NCBI GenBank assembly: GCA_002067265.1
Contig: MVQW01000322.1
Location: forward strand, 1 to 14,282
Direction: 5' to 3'
Origin: Methanomethylovorans sp. PtaU1.Bin073
GTDB lineage: Archaea > Halobacteriota > Methanosarcinia > Methanosarcinales > Methanosarcinaceae
DNA length: 14,282 nucleotides
The notes under the pieces are model-generated. The model saw only the letters and a program-made list of their open reading frames with translations, did not search any database and was not told the DNA's origin. Shown here piece by piece: positions 6,264 to 13,810 of this stretch. Both the position numbers and the translations under genes were made by a program. Each line of letters opens with the position of its first letter. Within the stretch, counting starts at the first letter, position 1.

Positions 6264-9152
6264 TTATTCCAGATATATAGCTGGCCTCATTGGGGCAGCA
6301 AATCTGGACTTCTTCTCTGGATCATAATCTGGTGAATCTGCACTATATACTTCTACTGCACAGTTAAATTCCTTCTCAAAGAACTGCTGGTTTTCTTTGA
6401 GGATTGCCAGTTCATCTAGTTCATAACCATCAAACATCTCTAAGCGTTCGTCTTTCATGCTGGTAACATCAGGCACGATCTTCTGTACGAACTTTGGTAT
6501 TTCCTTTCCATATGCCCGGTTTGCAGGTTCTGCCATCAAAGCCTTGATAAGAACACCAGGGTTAAGCGTACCTTCGGCCTGCATCTTAAGAGCCATCTGG
6601 AAAGTTTTTGTCTTCCATGTTGCAGATGTGTACAACACCACTTTCTTTGGTGTCATTTTCGTGACCTTTAGTATTTCTTCGATGTCTTCCAGCGTGTTGT
6701 CCACAAGTTCCTCTGCAAGCTCTGCATTGCTATTAAGCAGTGAAGCATCAAAAGTCGGATATGGAGCAAGGGATACAAAATCATTTCCTTCATGTCCCAG
6801 TGCCTGCCATATCTCCTCACATACATGCGGCATGAAAGGTGCCATCAAGCGCACCCACGTATCCAGCATGTCATAGAGCAGGTTACTGCCGCCCCTTTTC
6901 TGATACCATTTTATGTCGTTGAGCAACAGGAAGAATGCGTTCTGCAGGGCGCTGCGTGTTCTAAGGGATAACATGTCATTGTTAGTTTCTCTGATGCGCT
7001 GCTGCAGACGGCTAAGCATCCATCTGTCTATAAGCTTAAGCTCTCCGCACAAGCCGCATACGACACCGGACTCAATTATCTCCCGGGCAAAGGAGTAGAA
7101 CCTTTCCACCTGTTTCCTTGCAGCTTCGACTCCACTGTTCCTCCAGTCAGCATCTTGTGTCTGTTCAGCACTTGAGAGAATGTACATTCGGGCTATATCT
7201 GCACCGTATTCATCAACTGCAGTTCTCAGAGTCAGCAACGGACCTTTGGATTTGCTCATTTTTTGTCCTTCCAGGGACACAAAACCATTAACTGCAAGTG
7301 CCCGGGGCCATCTCTCTTCATCAAATATGGCTACGTGGTGGAAAAGGAAGAATAGTAAGTGATTGGGCACAAGGTCTTTACCTGAAGATCTAAGGTCCAC
7401 AGGATACCAGTAGTCCATGTCCTTTTTCATCTGTGCTATGAGTTGCTCATCAAGGCCTGTATCAGCAGCTGTTTGCTGCACAGTGCCCTTACCAAGCAGT
7501 ACATAATCGAAAAGTTGAGGAGTAAGGTGTTCTGGTCCAATGCCGCGGGCAAAGAACTTGTTGGTGATATAGTATGTCATATAGATAGTAGAATCACCAA
7601 GCGACTCGATCAGCCATTGGTCATCAAAGGGCAAATGCGTACCAAGACCTTTTTTCCTTGCACAGGCTTTGTCCTTGAGCCAATCGACCTTGTTGTTGAA
7701 CTCTACTCTATAGTCTTCAGGAATTATTTCCATCTTCTCAATACATCTGTATACCTTATCCTTCCACTCAGGGTTAGAGTAGTTCAGGAACCACTGCCCT
7801 TCCACCATGTTTACTACACAGGGAGTTCCGCAGCGGCATACGACCGGTTCGCTGAACTCATAGAATACTTCTCCTATACCCTGGCTTATAAGATCCCGTG
7901 TGAGTACATCCTTGATCTTGGAAACTGCTATTCCAGCATACTTTCCAGTATTCTCTTTGAGTACCCCGCCATGGAATTCTCTTCTGTATACGATCTTGGT
8001 GGCTTCTTCAGCTTTTGGATCTTTCTGATCCATCACGCCAAGCTGTTGCACAGCTTCTACAGCAGGATACTCTCCGAATTCCTTGGCTGTTATCAGAGAA
8101 ATTAATTTTATATTGCGCAGGTCTTCCTTGATTCCATATTCTGAAAGGTCTCTGTCATAGAGGTCCTTCAATGCAAGGTAATCATAAGGTGCATGTGCAG
8201 GCACGCTCATTACAATTCCACTACCATTCTCTCCCCTTACAAATGAGGCAGGCAATGTAATAACGTCATTGCCAGTAAGCGGATTTTTCACCTTGATACC
8301 TATTAGGGATGTAGATGGCACGTTCTCTACAAATTCCACTTTCCTGTCTGTGAAAGTGAGTTTTCTGTAAGCCTCCTTGCTTACTACCCAGAATTCTGTT
8401 TTCCCATCTTTTTCTACTTTGATCTTCACATGTTCTATGTTAGGATTGATCCAGAGGTTAGTAACACCGAAAATAGTCTCAGGGCGCAGGGTAGCGCAAG
8501 GTAGTACTACACCATCATGCTGGAACTTGACAAAAGTATAATCTACAATTGTTGCTTCTTCCCCATGCAGGATATCGTGGTCCTCAACTGGATTATTGTC
8601 ATTTGGGCACCATTTTACAGGATGTGATCCCCTGACAATGAGGCCTTTCTCGTACAACAAGTTGAATTGCCACTCTATAAACTTTTTGTAAGTGGGATCT
8701 GTAGTAGTGAACTTGCGTCTCCAGTCAATAGAGTAACCAATAGAACGCATAGCCTTTTCAGCTTCTATGCTGAAGTACTCTACTATTTTTTCAGGAATGA
8801 CCAGTGTTTCCAGAATATCTATAGGTATACCATGCAGTTCTGTATATACTTTCATGGTCTGAGGGTCACGGTTAGCTATCAATTCGGCAAGACCTACAAT
8901 AGGTGTTCCTGTGACATGGAAACCCATAGGAAAAAGCACGTTATATCCCTGCATTCTTTTATAACGTGCTATTACGTCTCCTATGGTGAATGTACGTGTG
9001 TGTCCGGCGTGTAAATTACCGTTGAGATAGGGGTAAGGTATTGTTATGAAATATTTTTCTCTCTCATCTGGCTCAGGCTGGAAGACCTTTGTATCATCCC
9101 ATGTCTTCTGCCATTTTTTTTCTATCTCACGCGGTATGTAATCCTGTTCCAT
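6264..9152 (-). CDS. leuS: Leucyl-tRNA synthetase, archaeal/eukaryal type
   Basis: This 962-residue class I synthetase attaches leucine to tRNA-Leu in the cytoplasm using ATP. The HIGH-type signature is HAGH at 48-51 within PYPYLNGNLHAGHTRTF, and the KMSKS loop is exact at 631-635. The inserted CP1 editing domain, which hydrolyses mischarged tRNA, has the threonine-rich motif TLRPETI from T221 and the conserved aspartate D324 in PAHAPYDY. The helical anticodon-binding domain follows the KMSKS loop, and the C-terminal extension ends with DPEKKSRFAAPMRPAIYLE, as in archaeal enzymes. Length is normal and all active-site motifs are intact. AAGGCG at 9158-9163 precedes the ATG as a weak ribosome binding site. 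It is transcribed alone, between a candidate TATA box and a hairpin terminator. Confidence 0.98.
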   Translation of the reverse strand: MEQDYIPREIEKKWQKTWDDTKVFQPEPDEREKYFITIPYPYLNGNLHAGHTRTFTIGDVIARYKRMQGYNVLFPMGFHVTGTPIVGLAELIANRDPQTMKVYTELHGIPIDILETLVIPEKIVEYFSIEAEKAMRSIGYSIDWRRKFTTTDPTYKKFIEWQFNLLYEKGLIVRGSHPVKWCPNDNNPVEDHDILHGEEATIVDYTFVKFQHDGVVLPCATLRPETIFGVTNLWINPNIEHVKIKVEKDGKTEFWVVSKEAYRKLTFTDRKVEFVENVPSTSLIGIKVKNPLTGNDVITLPASFVRGENGSGIVMSVPAHAPYDYLALKDLYDRDLSEYGIKEDLRNIKLISLITAKEFGEYPAVEAVQQLGVMDQKDPKAEEATKIVYRREFHGGVLKENTGKYAGIAVSKIKDVLTRDLISQGIGEVFYEFSEPVVCRCGTPCVVNMVEGQWFLNYSNPEWKDKVYRCIEKMEIIPEDYRVEFNNKVDWLKDKACARKKGLGTHLPFDDQWLIESLGDSTIYMTYYITNKFFARGIGPEHLTPQLFDYVLLGKGTVQQTAADTGLDEQLIAQMKKDMDYWYPVDLRSSGKDLVPNHLLFFLFHHVAIFDEERWPRALAVNGFVSLEGQKMSKSKGPLLTLRTAVDEYGADIARMYILSSAEQTQDADWRNSGVEAARKQVERFYSFAREIIESGVVCGLCGELKLIDRWMLSRLQQRIRETNNDMLSLRTRSALQNAFFLLLNDIKWYQKRGGSNLLYDMLDTWVRLMAPFMPHVCEEIWQALGHEGNDFVSLAPYPTFDASLLNSNAELAEELVDNTLEDIEEILKVTKMTPKKVVLYTSATWKTKTFQMALKMQAEGTLNPGVLIKALMAEPANRAYGKEIPKFVQKIVPDVTSMKDERLEMFDGYELDELAILKENQQFFEKEFNCAVEVYSADSPDYDPEKKSRFAAPMRPAIYLE

Positions 9153-9188
9153 GGTTACGCCTTTTCGGTATTATTATGATGAATAACA

Positions 9189-9200
9189 CCTAAATAACTT
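9189..9200 (-). promoter_or_regulatory. Candidate TATA box for leuS
   Basis: On the minus strand this reads AAGTTATTTAGG, about 42 bases ahead of the leuS ATG. With ordinary archaeal spacing it predicts a start near 9168 and a leader of about 16 bases holding the AAGGCG site. It is weakly matched, so an upstream promoter is possible. Confidence 0.3.
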
Positions 9201-9325
9201 ACATCCACATAAAGTCTACTCTTTTGGGTGACCCATACAGCAGAACGATTCTTGACATATTTAAAAAGGATCTGCAGCCAAAGCTAAGTATAGGAAGTAG
9301 TTTCCTTTTTTGTTCATCAGTATCC

Positions 9326-9472
9326 TCAGCTTTGGAGTTGAAGATTTTCACCGCAGCATGGACAGCTGACATTCCCTTCTTCGCAATGATCACAGGGGGT
9401 CACAACTTCCAGTTCGAATCCACAACTCTCACAGAAATAATGTTCCCCTACTTGCATATCACATATCTTCAT
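9326..9472 (-). CDS. Small Cys-rich metal-binding protein (desulforedoxin/zinc-ribbon-like), 48 residues
   Basis: The frame is open from an ATG at 9535, but the real start is probably the ATG at 9470-9472. GGGGAG lies three bases ahead of it, and the extra 21 residues (MLAENRINYKYCLKQFFIG...) span a TATA-like box and look non-coding. The 48-residue product has C-x2-C in FCESCGFELEVV, C-x2-C in PCDHC, and a final CPCCGENL. The pairing of a CxxCG knuckle with a CCGE-type knuckle resembles the desulforedoxin fold, so it may bind Fe or Zn. With seven cysteines (one in MKIC) and one spare pair, the exact ligands are unclear. It is divergent from cgi121 and 173 bases upstream of leuS. A role in redox or metal handling would be inference. 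Confidence 0.75.
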   Translation of the reverse strand: MKICDMQVGEHYFCESCGFELEVVTPCDHCEEGNVSCPCCGENLQLQS

Positions 9473-9505
9473 TTTCTCCCCAATGAAAAATTGCTTCAAA
9501 CAGTA

Positions 9506-9515
9506 CTTATAATTT
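9506..9515 (-). promoter_or_regulatory. TATA-like box in the divergent promoter region
   Basis: On the minus strand this reads AAATTATAAG. A start site about 25 bases on (near 9486) gives the 48-residue protein a leader of about 14 bases carrying GGGGAG at 9476-9481. The TTATAA core is symmetrical and could also serve cgi121, although a second TATA-like stretch nearer 9546-9556 would predict a leaderless cgi121 message. Confidence 0.4.
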
Positions 9516-9573
9516 ATCCTGTTCTCTGCTAACATACCGTTATGCTTATTCTTAAAGAATTGAATTTAGTCCC

Positions 9574-10083
9574 ATGCATGTTGAGTTTGTAAGTGGCCAT
9601 ATATGTATAGAAGACCTCAAGTCATTTCTCAGGAAAACTGCAGACATATCAAAGGCAAATAGTTGTATAATTCAGGCTATTAATGCGGATAAGATCGCAG
9701 GTGAAGAACACTTGCGTTTCGCTGTAGCAAAAGCGCTCAGGGCATTCGAACAGGAAAGAAATGCTGCAAAGGATATGGGCATTGAGGTCATGCGTTACGC
9801 ATCCGGGAAACGCCAGATAGAAGAGGCATTTTCCATGGGTGTGCATCAAGGCCAGAATAATGTTGTTTTTGTAGTACTAGGTGAGGAAGATTCTGTTACA
9901 ACATGTGTATATATACTCAAAGAAATTCTCATTCCTGCTGATGTTATTGAATATAAGATGTCTAAAAGGGAAGAAATAATCATGCAGTTTGGCATCACTT
10001 CAGATGAGATAGCAGTCGTGGGTGAGCAGATGATTCCGGAACTTGTGATCGAAAGAGTGGCACTTGTGGATGTATTGAAGTAA
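9574..10083 (+). CDS. cgi121: KEOPS complex subunit Cgi121
   Basis: The 169-residue protein matches archaeal Cgi121. The central block IQAINADKIAGEEHLRFAVAKALRAF leads into the ERNAAKDMGIEVMRYASGKRQIEEAF signature (residues about 60-88), then the NNVVFVVLG strand. KEOPS (Kae1, Bud32, Cgi121, Pcc1) transfers threonylcarbamoyl to A37 of ANN-decoding tRNAs, making t6A. Cgi121 binds Bud32, and in archaeal work it holds the tRNA 3' CCA end. The other subunits are not in this window. There is no ribosome binding site ahead of the ATG at 9574, and a TATA-like stretch near 9546-9556 suggests a leaderless transcript. The methylthiotransferase at 11284 acts on the t6A that this complex makes, which gives the neighbourhood functional sense. 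Confidence 0.92.
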   Translation: MHVEFVSGHICIEDLKSFLRKTADISKANSCIIQAINADKIAGEEHLRFAVAKALRAFEQERNAAKDMGIEVMRYASGKRQIEEAFSMGVHQGQNNVVFVVLGEEDSVTTCVYILKEILIPADVIEYKMSKREEIIMQFGITSDEIAVVGEQMIPELVIERVALVDVLK

Positions 10084-10172
10084 CATTACGAAATAGTAAT
10101 ATATGAATGAGCAGTAGACTTGCCATTATTAATAATTTAATTACATTACATACGATTAAAACCTAATTATAC

Positions 10173-10180
10173 GGGAGGGT
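10173..10180 (+). promoter_or_regulatory. Strong ribosome binding site of glpX
   Basis: GGGAGGGT lies eight bases ahead of the ATG at 10189 and is the clearest Shine-Dalgarno match in the window. It decides for this start over the in-frame ATG at residue 10, which the protein family alone would also permit. AT-rich sequence upstream offers TATA-like candidates, for example TAATATATG near 10098. Confidence 0.7.
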
Positions 10181-10188
10181 TCGAATTT

Positions 10189-11280
10189 ATGCCACATAAG
10201 AAAACAGCAGAAGGGATGATCAAATGCGCAGGGCCTATAGAATGTGCTCTGTTGCCAAGGCTTCTTCAGGTTACAGAAGCAGCAGCCATAGCAGCATCTT
10301 ATCAGATGGGCAGAGGAGACAAGCATTATGCTGATCAGGTATCAGTAGAAGCCATGCGCAGGACGCTGAATCACCTTGATATGAAAGGGATCATAAAGAT
10401 CGGTGAAGGGGAAAGGGATGAGGCTCCGATGCTGTACATAGGCGAACAGGTAGGTACTTGGGAGGGAGATCTGGAAGTTGATATTGCTGTGGATCCTCTT
10501 GAAGGCACCAATCTGGCGGCCAACGGTACCCCAGGTGCAATTTCCGTAATGGCAATGGCTGAAAGAGGTGGTCTTTTCCATGGCCCTGACATCTATATGG
10601 ATAAGATTGCAGTAGGCCCAGAAGTAGTGAAATATGAGAGGCTGCATCCAGAAGAAAGTATAAATCTGGATGCTCCTGTTATTGATAACCTGGAAATTGT
10701 CGCAAAGGCGCTCAATCGTAATATCGATGAACTGGTCGTTGTCATCCTTGACAGGCCAAGGCATGAGGCAAAGATAGAAGAAATCAGAAAGACAGGTGCA
10801 AGGGTCAATCTGATCAGTGATGGCGACCTTATGCCGGGAGTTGCCACAGCTATACGCGGTTCAGGTGTCCATGTGGTCATGGGAGCCGGTGGTTCAGGGG
10901 AGGCAGTGCTCACGGCTGCTGCTCTTAAGATCCTGGGAGGTAAGATACTCGCAAGGCTTGTGTTGCCTACAGTTGCCAACGGCAAGTCTGAAGAAGCTAT
11001 AGCCAAGGAAAAAGCTGAAAAGATGCCAAGGCTTGAAAAGATGGGTATAACGGAAAAGAACATGAACGATATACTTGACATCGACAGGCTTGTCCCAGGA
11101 AATGATGTTATCTTCTCTGCAACAGGTGTGACTCCGGGTACTCTTCTAAAAGGTGTTCACCTCTTTGGAGAAGGTGATGCAAGGGTCCACAGTCTGACAA
11201 TGGGCAGTTCAGGTGTAGTTAAATTTACGGATACCATCTACATACATGACAAAGAGGTCACTCCTCTTCGGTTCGTTTAA
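10189..11280 (+). CDS. glpX: Fructose-1,6-bisphosphatase, class II (GlpX type)
   Basis: This 363-residue protein is a GlpX-type phosphatase of the inositol-phosphatase superfamily, hydrolysing fructose 1,6-bisphosphate to fructose 6-phosphate in gluconeogenesis. Motifs run in family order: VTEAAAIAA (28-36), GRGDKHYAD with D49, GEGERDEAPML (72-82), the metal-binding DPLEGT (102-107, D102 and E105), LDRPRH (187-192), LISDGDLMPG (208-217), and MGAGGSGEAV (231-240, E238). These correspond to the Mg2+/Mn2+ and substrate ligands of bacterial GlpX, and all are present. It has roughly 20 extra N-terminal residues compared with bacterial enzymes of about 335. Many archaea instead use the bifunctional FBP aldolase/phosphatase, so the substrate here (FBP or also sedoheptulose bisphosphate) is inferred. 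The stop is three bases before the next ATG, giving a tight two-gene operon. Confidence 0.93.
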   Translation: MPHKKTAEGMIKCAGPIECALLPRLLQVTEAAAIAASYQMGRGDKHYADQVSVEAMRRTLNHLDMKGIIKIGEGERDEAPMLYIGEQVGTWEGDLEVDIAVDPLEGTNLAANGTPGAISVMAMAERGGLFHGPDIYMDKIAVGPEVVKYERLHPEESINLDAPVIDNLEIVAKALNRNIDELVVVILDRPRHEAKIEEIRKTGARVNLISDGDLMPGVATAIRGSGVHVVMGAGGSGEAVLTAAALKILGGKILARLVLPTVANGKSEEAIAKEKAEKMPRLEKMGITEKNMNDILDIDRLVPGNDVIFSATGVTPGTLLKGVHLFGEGDARVHSLTMGSSGVVKFTDTIYIHDKEVTPLRFV

Positions 11281-11283
11281 ATA

Positions 11284-12576
11284 ATGAAAGTACACGTATC
11301 GACATTTGGTTGTTCTGCCAACCAGGCTTCTGCAGAGGTCATGATGGCCACCATCAGAAGCCTGGGCCATGAACTGGTATCTGAGAAAAATGCTGACGTA
11401 GTTGTGCTTAACACATGTACTGTCAAGTATTCCACCGAACAGAAGATTCTGCATAAGATCCGGGAACTGGGGGAAAAAGGCAGAGAAGTAATAGTAGCTG
11501 GATGCATGCCTGAAGTGCAGCTTGAGGACATCATCCATAACAACCCTGATGCTCACATTTTGGGTGTCAATTCCATCTCAAGGATAGGTGATGTCTTAAA
11601 TTCTATCGCCGAGCCGCAGCTGTCTTCACATCCTATTTCTAGGCAGGCTTTGCATGTGTTTTCGTCTGAACCTAAAGGATTCATTAATGTACCAAGGTTC
11701 AGATTCAATTCCAACATTCACATCTGTCAGCTTTCCCAGGGATGTAACAATGCATGTTCATATTGTATAGTCCGGTTCGTAAGAGGTCCGTTGAAATCAT
11801 TTGATCCGGACTCCATCGTAGATGATATACGACAGGGAGTTGCTGAAGGGTGCAGGGAAATATGGCTCACCTCACAGGATAATGCCCAGTATGGCACAGA
11901 TATAGGATATCTGCTTCCTCAGCTTCTTGAGAAGATATGTGATATACCTGGTGATTTTAAGGTCCGAGTGGGTATGATGAATCCCTTTTCTGTGCTTCCT
12001 GTACTGGATGGATTATTGAATGCTTTTGAGCACGACAAGATCTATAAGCTAATTCATTTGCCAATACAGTCAGCATCAAATGATGTGCTGAAAAGGATGA
12101 ACAGGTTTCATTCCATAGAAGAGGCAAATCATATAATCAACTGCTTCAGAGAGCGTTTTGATGATCTTACTCTATTCACTGATATCATCGTAGGTTTTCC
12201 CGGCGAGAATGATGCTGATTTCATGAAAACAATTGAATGGGTGAAGGAGTACAAGCCTGAAAAGGTGAACATTTCCAGGTATACTCCCCGTCCACATACA
12301 AAGGCACTTGAATACCGCAACATTGATTCACGTATCGTTGCACAGCGTTCTAATGAACTCCATGCTGTGTGTGAAGAGGTAAAAATAGCTGTCAGAAAGA
12401 GTATGATGGGATGGAAAGGCAGGGTCTTTATTTCCAAAGAGGCTAAAGTTAAAGGCCTCATGGCCAGGACAGCATCTTATAAGCCCGTGGTCATTCCGGA
12501 ATCATCTGCCATTCCCGGAAGCTATTGCGAGGTTGAGATATTCGATGCAACGCCTGGATATTTTCTGGGGAGGTAA
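11284..12576 (+). CDS. tRNA t6A37 methylthiotransferase (e-MtaB/CDKAL1 type radical SAM enzyme)
   Basis: This 430-residue enzyme adds a methylthio group to C2 of t6A37, giving ms2t6A in ANN-decoding tRNAs. The N-terminal UPF0004 domain holds three Fe-S cysteines, C10 (STFGCSANQ), C45 (LNTCTVK) and C74 (AGCMP). The radical-SAM cluster is CNNACSYC, C154/C158/C161. Residues about 371-430 form a TRAM tRNA-binding domain. The sequence SANQASAE, and HLPIQSASNDVLKRMNR later, agree with the archaeal/eukaryal subgroup rather than MiaB or RimO. It starts three bases after the glpX stop with no ribosome binding site of its own, so translation is probably coupled. The bacterial name mtaB is avoided because in methanogens it means the methanol methyltransferase. 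Its substrate is made by KEOPS, whose subunit Cgi121 is encoded just upstream. Confidence 0.94.
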   Translation: MKVHVSTFGCSANQASAEVMMATIRSLGHELVSEKNADVVVLNTCTVKYSTEQKILHKIRELGEKGREVIVAGCMPEVQLEDIIHNNPDAHILGVNSISRIGDVLNSIAEPQLSSHPISRQALHVFSSEPKGFINVPRFRFNSNIHICQLSQGCNNACSYCIVRFVRGPLKSFDPDSIVDDIRQGVAEGCREIWLTSQDNAQYGTDIGYLLPQLLEKICDIPGDFKVRVGMMNPFSVLPVLDGLLNAFEHDKIYKLIHLPIQSASNDVLKRMNRFHSIEEANHIINCFRERFDDLTLFTDIIVGFPGENDADFMKTIEWVKEYKPEKVNISRYTPRPHTKALEYRNIDSRIVAQRSNELHAVCEEVKIAVRKSMMGWKGRVFISKEAKVKGLMARTASYKPVVIPESSAIPGSYCEVEIFDATPGYFLGR

Positions 12577-12733
12577 TTAGCTGCAATTATTCGCAAAAAT
12601 AAAAATCCCTTCCAAATTCAAAACCGACAAATACAAATAGGTCTATGTAGGATCGAATTAATAATATTCTCATATGTGAAGGCATAATGGATTTCAATAT
12701 GGGATTAACAAATTATCAGGTAATTAAGGTGGG

Positions 12734-13735
12734 ATGAAAATAGGTTCCGTTGAAAAATACCAATCTCTTTTCATATTGGGATCAGTGGGTTTTGGATTAA
12801 TTCTGGGGCAAATCACGATCATCCAAAATTACGCGGCTCTTTTTATTGTCCCTTTTCTAATGGTGATGCTATATGGGATATTTTTACAGGTTCCTCTTAA
12901 TCAATTGAGTAATTCTTTTAAGAACTGGAAGTTCGCTGCCGTAAGCGGTACCATCAATTTCATATTCAATCCGCTGCTTGCTTTTGCCCTCGGATATTTC
13001 TTTTTGAGAGATACATCCGCTTTATGGATAGGTTTTATTATGCTGATGGTAACCCCCTGTACTGACTGGTACCTGCTCTTTACAGGCATTGCACGTGGTA
13101 ATGTTCCGCTTTCTGCATCCATTCTCCCAATGAACCTGATTCTCCAATTGCTATTGTTGCCAGTATATTTGCTGATCTTTGCAGGGACCATTGCAACCAT
13201 TAATTCTGCCCTTCTGGTCGAAAGTGTGCTCCTTGTGCTCTTTATTCCCTTCTTCATATCTCTTATCACAAAGATTACCATTCCAAGAGTAAAGGGTGAA
13301 TACTGGCTTGAACAAAGGATCTTCCCCAAACTTGAACACTTGCAGTTCTCCTTTTTGAATCTCGCTATAATCTCTATGTTCGCTTCACAGGGAGAGCAGT
13401 CAGTTCAAAACCCTCTGATTTTGCTCAAGCTCATAACCCCCGTATTGTTATTCTTTGTTATCGTGTTCATTACAGGACAAATGGTTGGAAGATTTCTTCA
13501 TTTTTCCTACCAGGATACTGCTAGCCTGAACCTGACAACCCTTGCACGCAATTCTCCTATAGTGCTGGCAATTGCACTCACAGCCTTTCCTGAAGAGCCA
13601 CTGATAGCATTGGCATTGGTGATTGGTCCTTTGATAGAGTTGCCTGTTCTGGGAATTATATCTAATACTTTGCTCATGATCAGGAAAAGATGGATCACTA
13701 GCGACGATAGTTACATGAAAATTGATGTAGACTGA
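12734..13735 (+). CDS. ACR3-like arsenite/organic-anion transporter (bile acid:sodium symporter superfamily)
   Basis: The 333-residue protein is almost wholly hydrophobic, with about ten predicted membrane helices, and belongs to the BART/SBF superfamily. It resembles the ACR3 branch most. TPCTDW places C109 where ACR3 permeases have their essential cysteine, GPLIELPVLG places E302 where they have the essential glutamate, and TLARNSPIVLAIALTAF matches the conserved N-A-R-N type helix. ACR3 proteins export arsenite, driven by the proton gradient. No arsR, arsC or arsM lies beside it, so the substrate is uncertain and another anion is possible. AAGGTGGG (12726-12733) abuts the ATG, an unusually short spacing. 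TATA-like ATTAATAATATTC lies near 12656. It is a single-gene unit, converging on the channel gene. Confidence 0.8.
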   Translation: MKIGSVEKYQSLFILGSVGFGLILGQITIIQNYAALFIVPFLMVMLYGIFLQVPLNQLSNSFKNWKFAAVSGTINFIFNPLLAFALGYFFLRDTSALWIGFIMLMVTPCTDWYLLFTGIARGNVPLSASILPMNLILQLLLLPVYLLIFAGTIATINSALLVESVLLVLFIPFFISLITKITIPRVKGEYWLEQRIFPKLEHLQFSFLNLAIISMFASQGEQSVQNPLILLKLITPVLLFFVIVFITGQMVGRFLHFSYQDTASLNLTTLARNSPIVLAIALTAFPEEPLIALALVIGPLIELPVLGIISNTLLMIRKRWITSDDSYMKIDVD

Positions 13736-13810
13736 TAAATTATAAGTCAGTTATCTGGTAATGAAAAGAGTTAATGTCTTAACATCCTAACCTTTATTCA
13801 GCATCAATTC

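Noticed and set aside
7443..8105. Open frame of 220 codons on the plus strand
   Set aside because: It is antisense to the middle of leuS (CP1 and catalytic regions), whose family motifs are unambiguous.
9177..9183. ATGATGA resembling a box C of a C/D guide RNA
   Set aside because: No CTGA box D follows at a suitable distance, and no C'/D' pair is present.
9199..9393. Minus-strand frame of 64 codons overlapping the Cys-rich gene
   Set aside because: It overlaps the better-supported 48-residue protein in another frame and shows no domain.
10593..11081. Open frame of 162 codons on the minus strand
   Set aside because: It is antisense to glpX and very Ser/Ala/Pro-rich, typical of a codon-bias shadow.
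13770..13783. GTTAA/TTAAC inverted repeat between the convergent transporter and channel genes
   Set aside because: Only five base pairs, AT-rich, with no adjoining T-tract; not convincing as a terminator.
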